NCBI GenBank assembly: GCA_045649825.1
Contig: JAZRQO010000002.1
Span: forward strand, 57,613 to 121,612
Source: RGIG9115 sp045649825
GTDB taxonomy: Bacteria; Bacillota; Clostridia; UBA1381
Direction: 5' to 3'
DNA length: 64,000 nt
Shown: positions 25,749 through 34,627 of the stretch, one piece after another
How the letters are laid out: each line of letters starts with the position of its first letter
Numbering within the stretch: position 1 is the stretch's first letter
Made by a program: the position numbers and the translations under genes
The notes under the pieces: model-generated
What the model was told of the DNA's origin: nothing
Databases searched by the model: none
The model's input: only the letters and a program-made list of their open reading frames with translations

Positions 25749-27371
25749 TTAGTACATACCGCCCATTGAAGGATCCGGCATAGCGGGCTTCTCAGGTTCG
25801 GGTATGTCAGTAACAAGGCTTTCTGTTGTAAGAACCATGCTTGCAACACTTGCAGCGTTCTGGAGAGCGCTTCTTGTTACCTTTGCAGGGTCAACGATAC
25901 CTGCTTTAATCATATCAACATATTCATCCGTAAGAGCATTGTAGCCAACACCCTTCTTCTGAGCCTTAACCTTGTCAACTATTACAGAACCTTCAAGACC
26001 TGCATTCTTAGCAATCTGCTTAACAGGTTCTTCAAGCGCTTTAAGCACAATCTGAACACCTGTTTTTTCATCGCCTGTTGTTGTTTCGAGAAGCTTTTCA
26101 ACTGCGGGGATTGCATTGATATATGTTGTTCCGCCACCGGGGATAATTCCTTCTTCAACAGCAGCCTTAGTAGCAGCAAGAGCATCTTCGATTCTGAGCT
26201 TCATTTCTTGCATTTCAGTTTCTGTAGCTGCACCAACCTTGATAACTGCTACGCCGCCTGAAAGTTTAGCAAGTCTTTCCTGAAGCTTCTCTCTGTCGAA
26301 ATCAGATGTAGTAACTGCGATTGCGGCTTTGATTTCTGCAATCCTGCCCTTAATCGCCTCAGCATCTCCGGCACCGTCAACAATGATTGTATTTTCTTTC
26401 TGAATTTTAACCTGTCTTGCACGTCCGAGCTGTGTTATCTGAGTTTCTTTTAGATCAAGCCCGAGCTCGTCAGAAATAACTTCTCCGCCTGTTAAAATTG
26501 CAATATCTCTGAGCATTTCTTTTCTTCTGTCACCAAATCCGGGTGCCTTGACGGGTACTGCTACGAATGTGCCTCTGAGTTTGTTCACAATCAAAGTTGC
26601 AAGAGCTTCACCCTCAACATCTTCTGCAATGATAACGAGCTTTTTGCCCGCCTGAACAAGCTGCTCGAGAAGGGGAAGGATTTCCTGTATGTTTGAAATT
26701 TTCTTGTCAGTGATAAGTATGAAAGCATCGTCGATAACAGCTTCCATTTTATTTGTATCTGTTACCATATAAGGTGAAATGTAGCCACGGTCGAACTGCA
26801 TACCCTCAACAACTTCGCTGTAGGTTTCAGCGGTTTTTGATTCTTCAACGGTAATAACACCGTCAGCAGTTACTTTTTCCATTGCATCTGCAATAAGCTC
26901 TCCGATTGTTTCATTTGCGGCAGAAACTGCTGCAACTCTTGCGATGTCAGCCTTTCCGTTAACTTTTTTAGCATTTCCTATGATTTCAGAAACAGCTGTG
27001 TCAACAGCACTCTGTATACCTTTTCTGATAATCATGGGGTTAGCACCGGCTGTAACATTTTTAAGTCCTTCACGAACAAGCGCCTGGGCAAGAAGTGTAG
27101 CAGTCGTTGTTCCGTCACCTGCAACGTCGTTTGTTTTTGTTGCAACTTCCTTAACAAGCTGTGCACCCATATTTTCAAACGGGTCGCTGAGTTCAATTTC
27201 TTTTGCGATTGTAACACCGTCATTTGTGATAAGAGGAGCACCGAACTTTTTGTCGAGTACTACGTTTCTGCCCTTAGGACCAAGTGTGATTTTAACTGTG
27301 TCTGCAAGGTGGTTGATGCCTGCCTCAAGTGCGTGTCTTGCATCTTCACCGTATTTAAGCTGTTTTGCCAT
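25749..27371 (-). CDS. groEL: chaperonin GroEL (60 kDa)
   Basis: The 540-residue protein matches GroEL throughout: AKQLKYGEDARHALEAG, VKITLGPKGRNVVLDKKFGAP, the ATP-site NDVAGDGTTTATLLAQALV with its catalytic aspartate, and the GIIPGGGTTYINAI segment. It forms the double-ring folding chamber that works with GroES. The C-terminus is MPDPSMGGMY, a short form of the usual Gly-Met tail. It follows groES in one operon controlled by the CIRCE element upstream. Confidence 0.98.
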   Translation of the reverse strand: MAKQLKYGEDARHALEAGINHLADTVKITLGPKGRNVVLDKKFGAPLITNDGVTIAKEIELSDPFENMGAQLVKEVATKTNDVAGDGTTTATLLAQALVREGLKNVTAGANPMIIRKGIQSAVDTAVSEIIGNAKKVNGKADIARVAAVSAANETIGELIADAMEKVTADGVITVEESKTAETYSEVVEGMQFDRGYISPYMVTDTNKMEAVIDDAFILITDKKISNIQEILPLLEQLVQAGKKLVIIAEDVEGEALATLIVNKLRGTFVAVPVKAPGFGDRRKEMLRDIAILTGGEVISDELGLDLKETQITQLGRARQVKIQKENTIIVDGAGDAEAIKGRIAEIKAAIAVTTSDFDREKLQERLAKLSGGVAVIKVGAATETEMQEMKLRIEDALAATKAAVEEGIIPGGGTTYINAIPAVEKLLETTTGDEKTGVQIVLKALEEPVKQIAKNAGLEGSVIVDKVKAQKKGVGYNALTDEYVDMIKAGIVDPAKVTRSALQNAASVASMVLTTESLVTDIPEPEKPAMPDPSMGGMY

Positions 27372-27387
27372 AATATTTACCTCCTGA

Positions 27388-27672
27388 TTATTCTACAATT
27401 GCAAGAATGTCATTCTGTTTAACAATAATATATTCTTCGCTGTCAAGCTTAACCTTTGTGCCTGCATATTCTGAAATAAGAACCTTGTCACCCTTTTTAA
27501 CAGTCATAACAACTTCTTTGCCGTCAACAAGTCCGCCCGGGCCTACTTCAATAATTTCGGCAACCTGCGGCTTTTCTTTTGCAGCATTTGTAAGGATAAT
27601 TCCACTTTTTGTTGTTTCTTCAGCCTCGCACATTTTAATTACTACTCTGTCTGCTAATGGCTTGATTGTCAT
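27388..27672 (-). CDS. groES: co-chaperonin GroES (10 kDa)
   Basis: The 94-residue protein has the GroES pattern: IKPLADRVVIKM at the start, a mobile loop EETTKSGIILTNAAKEKPQ, and KGDKVLISEYAGTKVKLDSEEYIIVKQNDI-type C-terminal strands. The start is the ATG whose codon ends at 27672, preceded on the minus strand by GGAGGAGA; an upstream in-frame start at 27711 would run into the CIRCE element and is rejected. groEL begins 16 bases downstream. Confidence 0.97.
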   Translation of the reverse strand: MTIKPLADRVVIKMCEAEETTKSGIILTNAAKEKPQVAEIIEVGPGGLVDGKEVVMTVKKGDKVLISEYAGTKVKLDSEEYIIVKQNDILAIVE

Positions 27673-27704
27673 TATATATCTCCTCCTTGTTAATATACAT
27701 ACAT

Positions 27705-27731
27705 TTAGCACTCAATGACTTTGAGTGCTAA
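27705..27731 (-). promoter_or_regulatory. CIRCE operator (HrcA-binding site)
   Basis: A perfect CIRCE: TTAGCACTC, nine bases, GAGTGCTAA. It lies between the groESL promoter and the groES ribosome site, so HrcA should repress the operon until heat shock. Confidence 0.97.
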
Positions 27732-27736
27732 ATGTT

Positions 27737-27765
27737 ATTATGAACTTTTTTTCCGAAATAGGCAA
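27737..27765 (-). promoter_or_regulatory. groESL sigma-A promoter
   Basis: On the minus strand, -35 TTGCCT (27765-27760) and -10 CATAAT (27742-27737) are separated by 17 bases. The transcription start would fall in or next to the CIRCE element, as in other HrcA-regulated operons. Confidence 0.65.
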
Positions 27766-27857
27766 ATTCTGCATAAAGCGGTTTAGGTAAAAATATATAA
27801 AATAGCTTTTAAATTCTTAAAAATACTTCTAATATCGCTTAATTACACTTGTTTACG

Positions 27858-28226
27858 TCAATTGCATAAACTTTCCCAATCTACAAGTGCTTCTTCCAGA
27901 CTGTTATATTCTATTCCTGTGCTCAGAGCTTTTATATCTGCTCTTGGTAAAACATCAGCAGATACCTGTGTTTTGTTTATCAGTTCATCTTCGAAATATA
28001 GCATAAGATTGTCGTCTGCCAGTATTATTTTGTATTTCTTGCCGTTTTCGGTTGTGAATGTATCGGCAACACCTTCTGTAGGTGAGGGTGAAGGGCTGTT
28101 TTTTGTCCCGTAAATAGGTTTGTTTCCGTTCTTATTATCACGACCTACATAAATCCCTATAAAAATTGAAACAATGAGCAAAACAATTGTTATTATACCG
28201 ATAATTATTATGCTTTTTCTTTTCAA
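27858..28226 (-). CDS. hypothetical membrane-anchored protein
   Basis: The 122-residue protein has a basic N-terminus and one long membrane helix (IIIIGIITIVLLIVSIFIGIYVG), then a Ser/Pro-rich linker (TKNSPSPSPTEG) and a short soluble domain of about 65 residues outside the membrane. I do not recognise the domain. It is transcribed away from the PBP1A gene, and its promoter would lie in the shared gap. Single gene, no obvious partner. Confidence 0.6.
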   Translation of the reverse strand: MKRKSIIIIGIITIVLLIVSIFIGIYVGRDNKNGNKPIYGTKNSPSPSPTEGVADTFTTENGKKYKIILADDNLMLYFEDELINKTQVSADVLPRADIKALSTGIEYNSLEEALVDWESLCN

Positions 28227-28356
28227 AATATTGCACCGCCTTAATTATTTTTATGTAGTTATATTACGTAAATTGCCTGTTGTTTGGTTAACCTGTACTA
28301 TTTTTTTCCATATAACCAAGTTTTATTCAAAAAAAATGATTTTTTTTCAAAAACAC

Positions 28357-28385
28357 TTGAAATTTACATTAATATCTTATATAAT
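28357..28385 (+). promoter_or_regulatory. sigma-A promoter for the PBP1A operon
   Basis: TTGAAA (28357-28362) and TATAAT (28380-28385) are separated by 17 bases, in the very AT-rich gap between divergent genes. Confidence 0.7.
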
Positions 28386-28428
28386 ATAATAAGATTTGTG
28401 TATCCTTTTACAGAAGGAGGTAAAAGTT

Positions 28429-30795
28429 GTGGACTACCGTAATGATGACGATAGAAAATATTATTATACACCCGAAGAAACTGAACTTCGTCGGGACCGA
28501 AGCGGAACAAGGCGCTCCGGGAGCGGTGAGAGAGTTAAGAAAAGACTGAAAAAGAAAGCAAGGTCTAAAAAACGCAAGAGCTTTTTCCGCGGATTGCTTG
28601 TGGCTTTGCTTATAATTGCAATGGTTTGTACCATAATCGGAACAGGAATTGGTGTTGGAATGTATACCGCTGTTTCTACCGAAATAAATGATATGAATCT
28701 CAGTGACCTTGCACATAATAAGTTTTCATACGTTATGTATACAGATGAAAATGGCAAGGAAGCAGAGCTTGAGCGAATCAGGTCTTCTTTTAACAGGGAG
28801 TGGAAGCCCAGCGAGGATATAAGCCAGTATCTGAAGGATGCGGCTGTTGCCATAGAGGACGAGCGTTTCTATAAGCATAATGGTATTGACCTTAAACGAA
28901 CAACGGGTGCAACTATTAAATATATACTTGCAAAGATGGGAATTGGCGATGCGTCTTACGGCGGAAGTACGATTACTCAGCAGGTTATAAAAAATATTAC
29001 AAATGAAACAGACAAAAGTGCGACACGTAAGGTTAAAGAGATGATGCGTGCTATTGCGCTTGAAAAGCAGCTTGAAAAAGATGAAATTCTTACAATGTAC
29101 TTAAACATTATATATCTTGCCAATAACTGTTACGGAGTTGAAGCTGCGTCTAAGATGTATTTTGGAAAGTCTGCTAAAGATGTAAACATTCAGGAAGCAG
29201 CTACGATAGTTGGTATAACGCAGTTTCCGAGCCGTTATGATCCATATGCCAACCCTGAATCTTCAAAGGAAAAGCGTAACAGAGTTCTTTCAAAAATGCT
29301 TGAGCATGAAATGATTACTCAGGAAGAATATCAAAAAGCTGTTAACAGCCCGATTAAGCTGGCAGGTAAATCTGCTTACAGGAATAATACGGTTTCTTCG
29401 TATTTTGTAGATCAGGTAATAAGTGATGTAATGGCTGATCTTCAGTCGAAAATGGGTTATTCTGAGGAATTTGCAGAGCAGCAGATTACAAACGGTGGGC
29501 TTAGGATATATTCAACCATTGATGTTGACATACAGGAAACTATGGAAAGCGTGTTTGAAAACACATCAAATTTCCCAAGCAGCAGCGCAGAATCTGCAAT
29601 GGTTGTTATGGACCCCTACACGGGTGAGATTAAAGGTATAGTTGGCGGACTTGGTAAAAAGACTGACATCCGTGGATTTAACCGTGCAACTCAGGCTAAG
29701 CGTCAACCAGGTTCTGCTATTAAACCAATTGCTGTTTACGGACCTGCAATAGATACCGGTGATGCGACTGAATCCACAATTATTAAGGACGAAAAAATAA
29801 CTATAGGAAGCGATAAATGGGAGCCTTCCAATTCATATAAGGGATTTAAGGGTTATATGTCAATTCACGAAGCTGTGGGACGTTCTGCAAATATCCCTGC
29901 TGTTAAAGTTCTTGATATGTTGGGTATTAATAAATCATATTCGTATCTTGAAAATAATTTCAAAATATCAACCCTTGTTTCTGCTGATAAGAATTACAGT
30001 TCACTTTCTCTTGGTGGTCTTACAAAGGGTGTTACGGTTAAGGAAATGGCGGCTGCTTATTCAATATTTGTAAATTCAGGAAAGTATATAAAGCCCCACA
30101 CCTATACAAAAGTTGTTGATGTAACAGGTAATGTTATACTTGAAAACAAGGTTTCTGCAATGCAGGCTATTAAACCTACTACCGCATATATAATGACAGA
30201 CCTTTTGAAAGAGCCTGTTAACAGTGGTTATGGTACTGCAAGAAGTGCGAAGCTTTCCGATATGCCTACTTACGGAAAAACCGGTACAACCAATGATAAC
30301 TATGACAAATGGTTTGTGGGCTTCACTCCGTATTATGTGGGTGCAGTTTGGTATGGATATGATACACCGCGTTCTGTAGGCGGCTCCAATCCCTCAGTTG
30401 CGGTATGGAAAAAGGTTATGCAGAAGGTTCATGAGAATCTTGAAGAAAAAACTATAGAGAAGCCTTCCGGAATTGTAGAGGCGAAGATTTGTACCAATTC
30501 TGGTAATTTATCTAAGAAAAACTGTTCTTCAAGGATAGCATATTTTGCAAATGGTACTCAGCCTAAAAAGGTATGCTCAAAGCACTACTATGCTGAACCA
30601 GAAGAAACTGAAGAGCCTGAGGAATCGCCTGACCCTGAGAGTTCAGAAAAGCCTGAAGAAGATGATGCCAGACCATCACAAAGTCCTCAGGCAACAACTA
30701 CTCCTAAGGCAACTGCGAAGCCGGATGCAACATCAGTTCCGTCTGTTAACAACTCAGCTCCGTCTGCTACTTCGGTGCCGAGTAAATCTGAATGA
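28429..30795 (+). CDS. class A penicillin-binding protein (PBP1A-like)
   Basis: The 788-residue bifunctional wall enzyme has a very basic cytoplasmic tail (RVKKRLKKKARSKKRKS), one membrane helix at about 55-80, a GT51 glycosyltransferase domain with the catalytic glutamate in AIEDERFYKHNGID and GGSTITQQVIKN, and a transpeptidase domain with RQPGSAIKP (SxxK), GRSANIPA (SxN) and YGKTGTTND (KTG). The C-terminal 70 residues are rich in Pro, Glu, Ser and Thr, a wall-spanning tail. GTG 28429 is eight bases from AAGGAGG. Stalk-domain and SLH genes follow closely, suggesting a cell-envelope operon. Confidence 0.93.
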   Translation: MDYRNDDDRKYYYTPEETELRRDRSGTRRSGSGERVKKRLKKKARSKKRKSFFRGLLVALLIIAMVCTIIGTGIGVGMYTAVSTEINDMNLSDLAHNKFSYVMYTDENGKEAELERIRSSFNREWKPSEDISQYLKDAAVAIEDERFYKHNGIDLKRTTGATIKYILAKMGIGDASYGGSTITQQVIKNITNETDKSATRKVKEMMRAIALEKQLEKDEILTMYLNIIYLANNCYGVEAASKMYFGKSAKDVNIQEAATIVGITQFPSRYDPYANPESSKEKRNRVLSKMLEHEMITQEEYQKAVNSPIKLAGKSAYRNNTVSSYFVDQVISDVMADLQSKMGYSEEFAEQQITNGGLRIYSTIDVDIQETMESVFENTSNFPSSSAESAMVVMDPYTGEIKGIVGGLGKKTDIRGFNRATQAKRQPGSAIKPIAVYGPAIDTGDATESTIIKDEKITIGSDKWEPSNSYKGFKGYMSIHEAVGRSANIPAVKVLDMLGINKSYSYLENNFKISTLVSADKNYSSLSLGGLTKGVTVKEMAAAYSIFVNSGKYIKPHTYTKVVDVTGNVILENKVSAMQAIKPTTAYIMTDLLKEPVNSGYGTARSAKLSDMPTYGKTGTTNDNYDKWFVGFTPYYVGAVWYGYDTPRSVGGSNPSVAVWKKVMQKVHENLEEKTIEKPSGIVEAKICTNSGNLSKKNCSSRIAYFANGTQPKKVCSKHYYAEPEETEEPEESPDPESSEKPEEDDARPSQSPQATTTPKATAKPDATSVPSVNNSAPSATSVPSKSE

Positions 30796-30828
30796 TTTAT
30801 AGTCTTATAAAGGAAAGGAATAAGTAAA

Positions 30829-32037
30829 ATGAATTTAAAGAAGTTTATAATTGCTCTCGGAGCTTTTACTGCTGTTTTATCAACGGTAGCTTTTGCTCAG
30901 AGCAACATAAAAGTATATGTTGATAATACTGAAATAAAATTTGACAATGCTCCTTCACTTATTGAGGGAAGAGTTATGGTTCCTGTCCGTGCCGTTTTCG
31001 AAAAGGCTGGAGCTACTGTGTCATGGAATGAAGAAACAAGAGTAACAACTCTTACTAAGGATGATTATGAGGTTACAATTAAAGAGGGCGACCCGTTTCT
31101 TATTAAGAACGGTAAACCTATCTGTCTTGATGTTCCTGCATCTATAATTGAAGACAGACTTGCAATTCCCGTTCGTGCAATTTCCGAAGCGATGGATTTT
31201 GGTGTTACATGGAATGGAAGCAGAAGTTCTGTGCTTATTTCAACTAATGGCAAGGCTTACCGTGGCACTGCTCAGTGGAAGTCCGGTTTCCATACATTAA
31301 GAGAAGGCGGATTTCTTGCGGCTTATAATCTTGATGATGTGCCTTTTTTCGACCTTGACGGTGACGGTGAAAAGGATAAGCTTGCTTTTATACCTACTAA
31401 AATTCTTGATGACGGAACAAAAGAAGTTCCTGCACTTTGGATAAACGGTGTATGCTTCAATGATGTTTTAGACAAAGACTATGACCCTTATGCAATTGCA
31501 GTGGCAGATATTGTTTCTGATGATAAATATAAAGAAATTGTCGTGCTTTATAACAGCGACCTTGGCAGATGTGCAGGATTCTATCGTTATAACGGTGCTG
31601 ATGTTTTCCAGATTAAGGCTAATAATGACGACCACGGAATGATTTATTTCAACATAAATATTTTCTTTGATGGTGTAGAAAATATTATTTCTGACATTGA
31701 CGGTTATTGTTTCCTTGACAGTATGATTTGTACGGGTCTTTATTCGCTTGAAAATTCTGAAATCTGCAGATATATGCTTGACCTTTCAAATATTGTAGGA
31801 AAAGAGTTTATCCGTACGCACAGTGATGATTTACCCTATTGCTACCGTGAAGTAAGTGAGTATATTAAGGGAGACTATGTTGACAGTGCTGACGGCGATG
31901 AAATCATTTCTTCAAATCATATTGCAAGCTTTAAGGTTATTGACTTTTATGTAAATGACCAGGATCCTTCAAAGTTTGAAATATATGTCGAACTTCCTGA
32001 TAAATCAACAATAGTTATCTGGCCATATAGGGTGTGA
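30829..32037 (+). CDS. secreted protein with copper amine oxidase N-terminal-like (stalk) domain
   Basis: A signal peptide (KKFIIALGAFTAVLSTVAFAQS) precedes a stalk domain (about residues 25-140) with its two repeats, SLIEGRVMVPVRAVFEKAGA and ASIIEDRLAIPVRAISEAM. The remaining 260 residues include an EF-hand-like or FG-GAP-like stretch (DLDGDGEKDKLAFIPT), suggesting calcium binding. These stalk domains are common in exported clostridial proteins and have no catalytic copper site of their own. It is four bases upstream of the SLH gene and probably cotranscribed with the PBP gene. Function unknown. Confidence 0.8.
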   Translation: MNLKKFIIALGAFTAVLSTVAFAQSNIKVYVDNTEIKFDNAPSLIEGRVMVPVRAVFEKAGATVSWNEETRVTTLTKDDYEVTIKEGDPFLIKNGKPICLDVPASIIEDRLAIPVRAISEAMDFGVTWNGSRSSVLISTNGKAYRGTAQWKSGFHTLREGGFLAAYNLDDVPFFDLDGDGEKDKLAFIPTKILDDGTKEVPALWINGVCFNDVLDKDYDPYAIAVADIVSDDKYKEIVVLYNSDLGRCAGFYRYNGADVFQIKANNDDHGMIYFNINIFFDGVENIISDIDGYCFLDSMICTGLYSLENSEICRYMLDLSNIVGKEFIRTHSDDLPYCYREVSEYIKGDYVDSADGDEIISSNHIASFKVIDFYVNDQDPSKFEIYVELPDKSTIVIWPYRV

Positions 32038-32041
32038 TTGA

Positions 32042-33094
32042 ATGAAGATTATTAAAAATATCATTCTTGCTTCCATCCTTTTGTTTGCTTTGTTATATAA
32101 TGCTGCTTACGCAGGTTATGTAGAACCAAAATCAGAACTTACTGTTTTTGAGGCTATGGGCATTTTCAATGTTGATGAAATTAACAGTGGTTATATAATG
32201 AGCATTGACAGGCAAAAAGCTATGGAACTGGACCGAGGACAGATAGTTGATTTCTGTAACGGTGTAGGGGATATGCTCCTTAGCCGCAGAGTTGTGAAAA
32301 ATCCATTTTCCGGGGTTGCAATTGTGCTCAGAACTGATGATGGAGAAAAAACATATTTTCTTAATTCCGGAGTGCAAATAGGGAAGTATGGAGAGGATAA
32401 TTTTCTTTGCTATGTTCCGACGGAAAATAATTCAACACTTGACGAGCTTTATGCTGACTTTATGTCCTCAAACGAATTATATAACCATTCGCTTTTTGTT
32501 ATAAATGATAAAACCGATTATCTGATTTTCCCGGGTGATAAGTGGGCGGTAGAGGATGTATTATACGGTGCTTCAAATTCGTTGATACCTTATGAAATAA
32601 CATTATCCTTCGGGAAGGCAATATCAAGAGAGGAGTTTTGCATTTTAATTGCAAATTACCTGTGTGTTTGCGGAAACTATTACTCTCTCGATGACTATTT
32701 TTCGGAAAGAGGAATAGCATATCTTTCAAACTATTTTATAGATACTGTTGGTTGCGATAATAGTATTAATATGCTTTATGCACTTGGAATTGTAAATGGC
32801 AAAAGTGATGACAACTTCGGCCCGGGTGATGCTCTGACAAGGGAAGAAACTGCAGTCATTCTTAAAAACGCTGCAATGGCAGCTGGTATGGAGCTTAAAA
32901 TTAAATCAGCGGGATTTAAAGATGAGTCTTCTGTTTCAAAGTGGGCAAAAGACGCAGTTAATGCAGTTGGTTCTTGCGGGGTTATGACAGGAACTGATGG
33001 TGAGTTCAAGCCTAAGGATTTCCTTACAACAGAACAGGCTATAACTGGAATTAACAAGCTTTTTAAGTTAAGAAATAAAAATCACAGAATGTAA
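32042..33094 (+). CDS. SLH-domain surface protein
   Basis: A signal peptide (about residues 1-25) leads a region of about 210 residues I do not recognise. Two SLH repeats follow: MLYALGIVNGKSDDNFGPGDALTREE (about 243-290) and FKDESSVSKWAKDAVNAVGS through GEFKPKDFLTTEQA (about 300-345). A degenerate third repeat may precede them (EFCILIANYLCVCGNYYSL). SLH domains bind pyruvylated secondary wall polymer, so the protein should be anchored to the wall. Its stop lies in the loop of the operon terminator. Confidence 0.82.
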   Translation: MKIIKNIILASILLFALLYNAAYAGYVEPKSELTVFEAMGIFNVDEINSGYIMSIDRQKAMELDRGQIVDFCNGVGDMLLSRRVVKNPFSGVAIVLRTDDGEKTYFLNSGVQIGKYGEDNFLCYVPTENNSTLDELYADFMSSNELYNHSLFVINDKTDYLIFPGDKWAVEDVLYGASNSLIPYEITLSFGKAISREEFCILIANYLCVCGNYYSLDDYFSERGIAYLSNYFIDTVGCDNSINMLYALGIVNGKSDDNFGPGDALTREETAVILKNAAMAAGMELKIKSAGFKDESSVSKWAKDAVNAVGSCGVMTGTDGEFKPKDFLTTEQAITGINKLFKLRNKNHRM

Positions 33095-33109
33095 AATTCT
33101 GTGATTTTT
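33081..33109 (+). terminator. intrinsic terminator overlapping the SLH gene end
   Basis: A ten-base stem (ATCACAGAAT 33081-33090 with 33096-33105) and five-base loop, followed by four T residues. The stop codon of the SLH gene (TAA 33092-33094) is in the loop. Confidence 0.85.
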
Positions 33110-33140
33110 CAGTTGTAAAATAAAAATAATATAAATAACA

Positions 33141-33169
33141 TTGATTTTTTTGATTTAGTGTGATAAAAT
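33141..33169 (+). promoter_or_regulatory. extended -10 promoter for the NSS transporter
   Basis: TTGATT (33141-33146) and TAAAAT (33164-33169) with a 17-base spacer and TG one base before the -10. A CGGAGG ribosome site follows before ATG 33203. Confidence 0.6.
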
Positions 33170-33202
33170 ATATAAAACATTTTTATTATTCGGAGGTATT
33201 TT

Positions 33203-34558
33203 ATGGAAAACAAAAGAAGTAGTTTTACAGGCAAGCTTGGGTTTGTGCTTGCTGCCGCAGGCTCGGCTGTTGGCTTGGGAAATATCTGGAGATTTCCTTA
33301 TCTTGCAGCAAACTATGGTGGGGGTATATTTCTTCTGACATATCTTATTTTGGCTGTAACTTTTGGTTTTGCTCTTATGACAGCTGAAATTGCTATAGGT
33401 AGAAAGACAGGTCTTAGTGCTATAGAAGCTTTTAAAAACCTAAGAAGCAAGTGGGCATTTGTGGGTTGGATAGAGGCGCTTATACCCGTTATTATTCTTC
33501 CGTATTATTCAGTAATCGGTGGATGGGTTGCAAAATATCTTGTTACATTTTTAACCGGTGTTGGTAGTGCTGCAGCTTCCGATACATTTTTCGGTGGTTT
33601 CATAGGTCAGCCGGTTGCTCCGCTTTTGTGGTTTGCAATATTCCTTGGAATAACCGCAATCGTAGTATTCTTTGGAGTTGAAAAGGGAATAGAAAAAGTT
33701 AGTAAAATAATGATGCCTGTTCTTGTAGTCCTTTCTATAATTATTGCAGGTTATGTAGTATTTATGCCCAGTGCTATTGACGGTGTGCGTTGGTATTTTC
33801 TCCCCGATTTCAGCAGATTCTCATTTACGACCGTTCTTGCTGCTATGGGTCAGCTTTTCTACTCAATGTCACTTTCGATGGGTATTATGATTACTTATGG
33901 CTCATATATGAAGAAGGACGTTAATCTTGAATCATCAGTTCGTCAGATTGAAATTTTTGATACTGCTATTGCATTTATTGCCGGTCTTATGATTATCCCG
34001 GCTGTATTTGTTTTCTCGGGCGGTAACGAAGAAGCTCTTGGTAAAGGTCCCGGACTTATGTTTGTAACACTTCCTAAAGTGTTTGACAGTATGGCAGGCG
34101 GTAATGTTGTAGGTATATTATTCTTCCTTCTTGTACTGTTTGCAGCTCTTACATCATCAATTTCTCTGTTTGAAACAGTTGTTTCTATTTTCAGAGATAA
34201 GCTTAGTCTTTCAAGAGGTAAGGCGTGTGTTTTGGTTCTCTTTATATCACTTTTGCTTGGTGTTCCATCATCTCTCGGTAACGGTATATGGGCGAATATC
34301 AAGGTAATAGGTATGGATTTCCTCTCGTTCTTTGACTTCGCAAGTAACAGTGTGTTGATGCCGATAGTTGCATTCTTAACATGTATATTTGTAGGTTATA
34401 TAATAAAGCCAAAGGCAATTATAGAGGAAGTAGAGCTTACAGGAAAGTTTAAAGCTAAAACACTGTTCACAGTTGTTATTAAGTATATTGCACCTGTTTG
34501 CATACTTCTTATTCTCGGTTTCTCGGTGCTTGAAGGTATGGGAATATTGAAAATCTGA
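33203..34558 (+). CDS. sodium-dependent transporter, neurotransmitter:sodium symporter (NSS) family
   Basis: The 451-residue membrane protein starts with the NSS signature (LGFVLAAAGSAVGLGNIWRFPYL), which forms the unwound helix 1 binding sodium and substrate. About eleven to twelve membrane helices follow. Bacterial members such as LeuT, MhsT and Tyt1 import amino acids with Na+; the substrate here is not clear. It has its own promoter and terminator and so forms a single-gene unit. Confidence 0.93.
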   Translation: MENKRSSFTGKLGFVLAAAGSAVGLGNIWRFPYLAANYGGGIFLLTYLILAVTFGFALMTAEIAIGRKTGLSAIEAFKNLRSKWAFVGWIEALIPVIILPYYSVIGGWVAKYLVTFLTGVGSAAASDTFFGGFIGQPVAPLLWFAIFLGITAIVVFFGVEKGIEKVSKIMMPVLVVLSIIIAGYVVFMPSAIDGVRWYFLPDFSRFSFTTVLAAMGQLFYSMSLSMGIMITYGSYMKKDVNLESSVRQIEIFDTAIAFIAGLMIIPAVFVFSGGNEEALGKGPGLMFVTLPKVFDSMAGGNVVGILFFLLVLFAALTSSISLFETVVSIFRDKLSLSRGKACVLVLFISLLLGVPSSLGNGIWANIKVIGMDFLSFFDFASNSVLMPIVAFLTCIFVGYIIKPKAIIEEVELTGKFKAKTLFTVVIKYIAPVCILLILGFSVLEGMGILKI

Positions 34559-34570
34559 TTTTAAAGCATA

Positions 34571-34608
34571 AAAAGGCTGTTGCATTAAATTTGCAACAGC
34601 CTTTTTTA
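34571..34608 (+). terminator. terminator after the NSS transporter (convergent with the next gene)
   Basis: A fourteen-base stem (34571-34584 with 34592-34605), seven-base loop and a T-run to 34607. A-rich on the left arm, so it also could terminate the minus-strand stalk gene. Confidence 0.85.
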
Positions 34609-34627
34609 TGGATAAACGGATTATTGA

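Noticed and set aside
30829..32037. Copper amine oxidase
   Set aside because: Only the non-catalytic N-terminal-type stalk repeats are present, with no topaquinone or copper-site domain.
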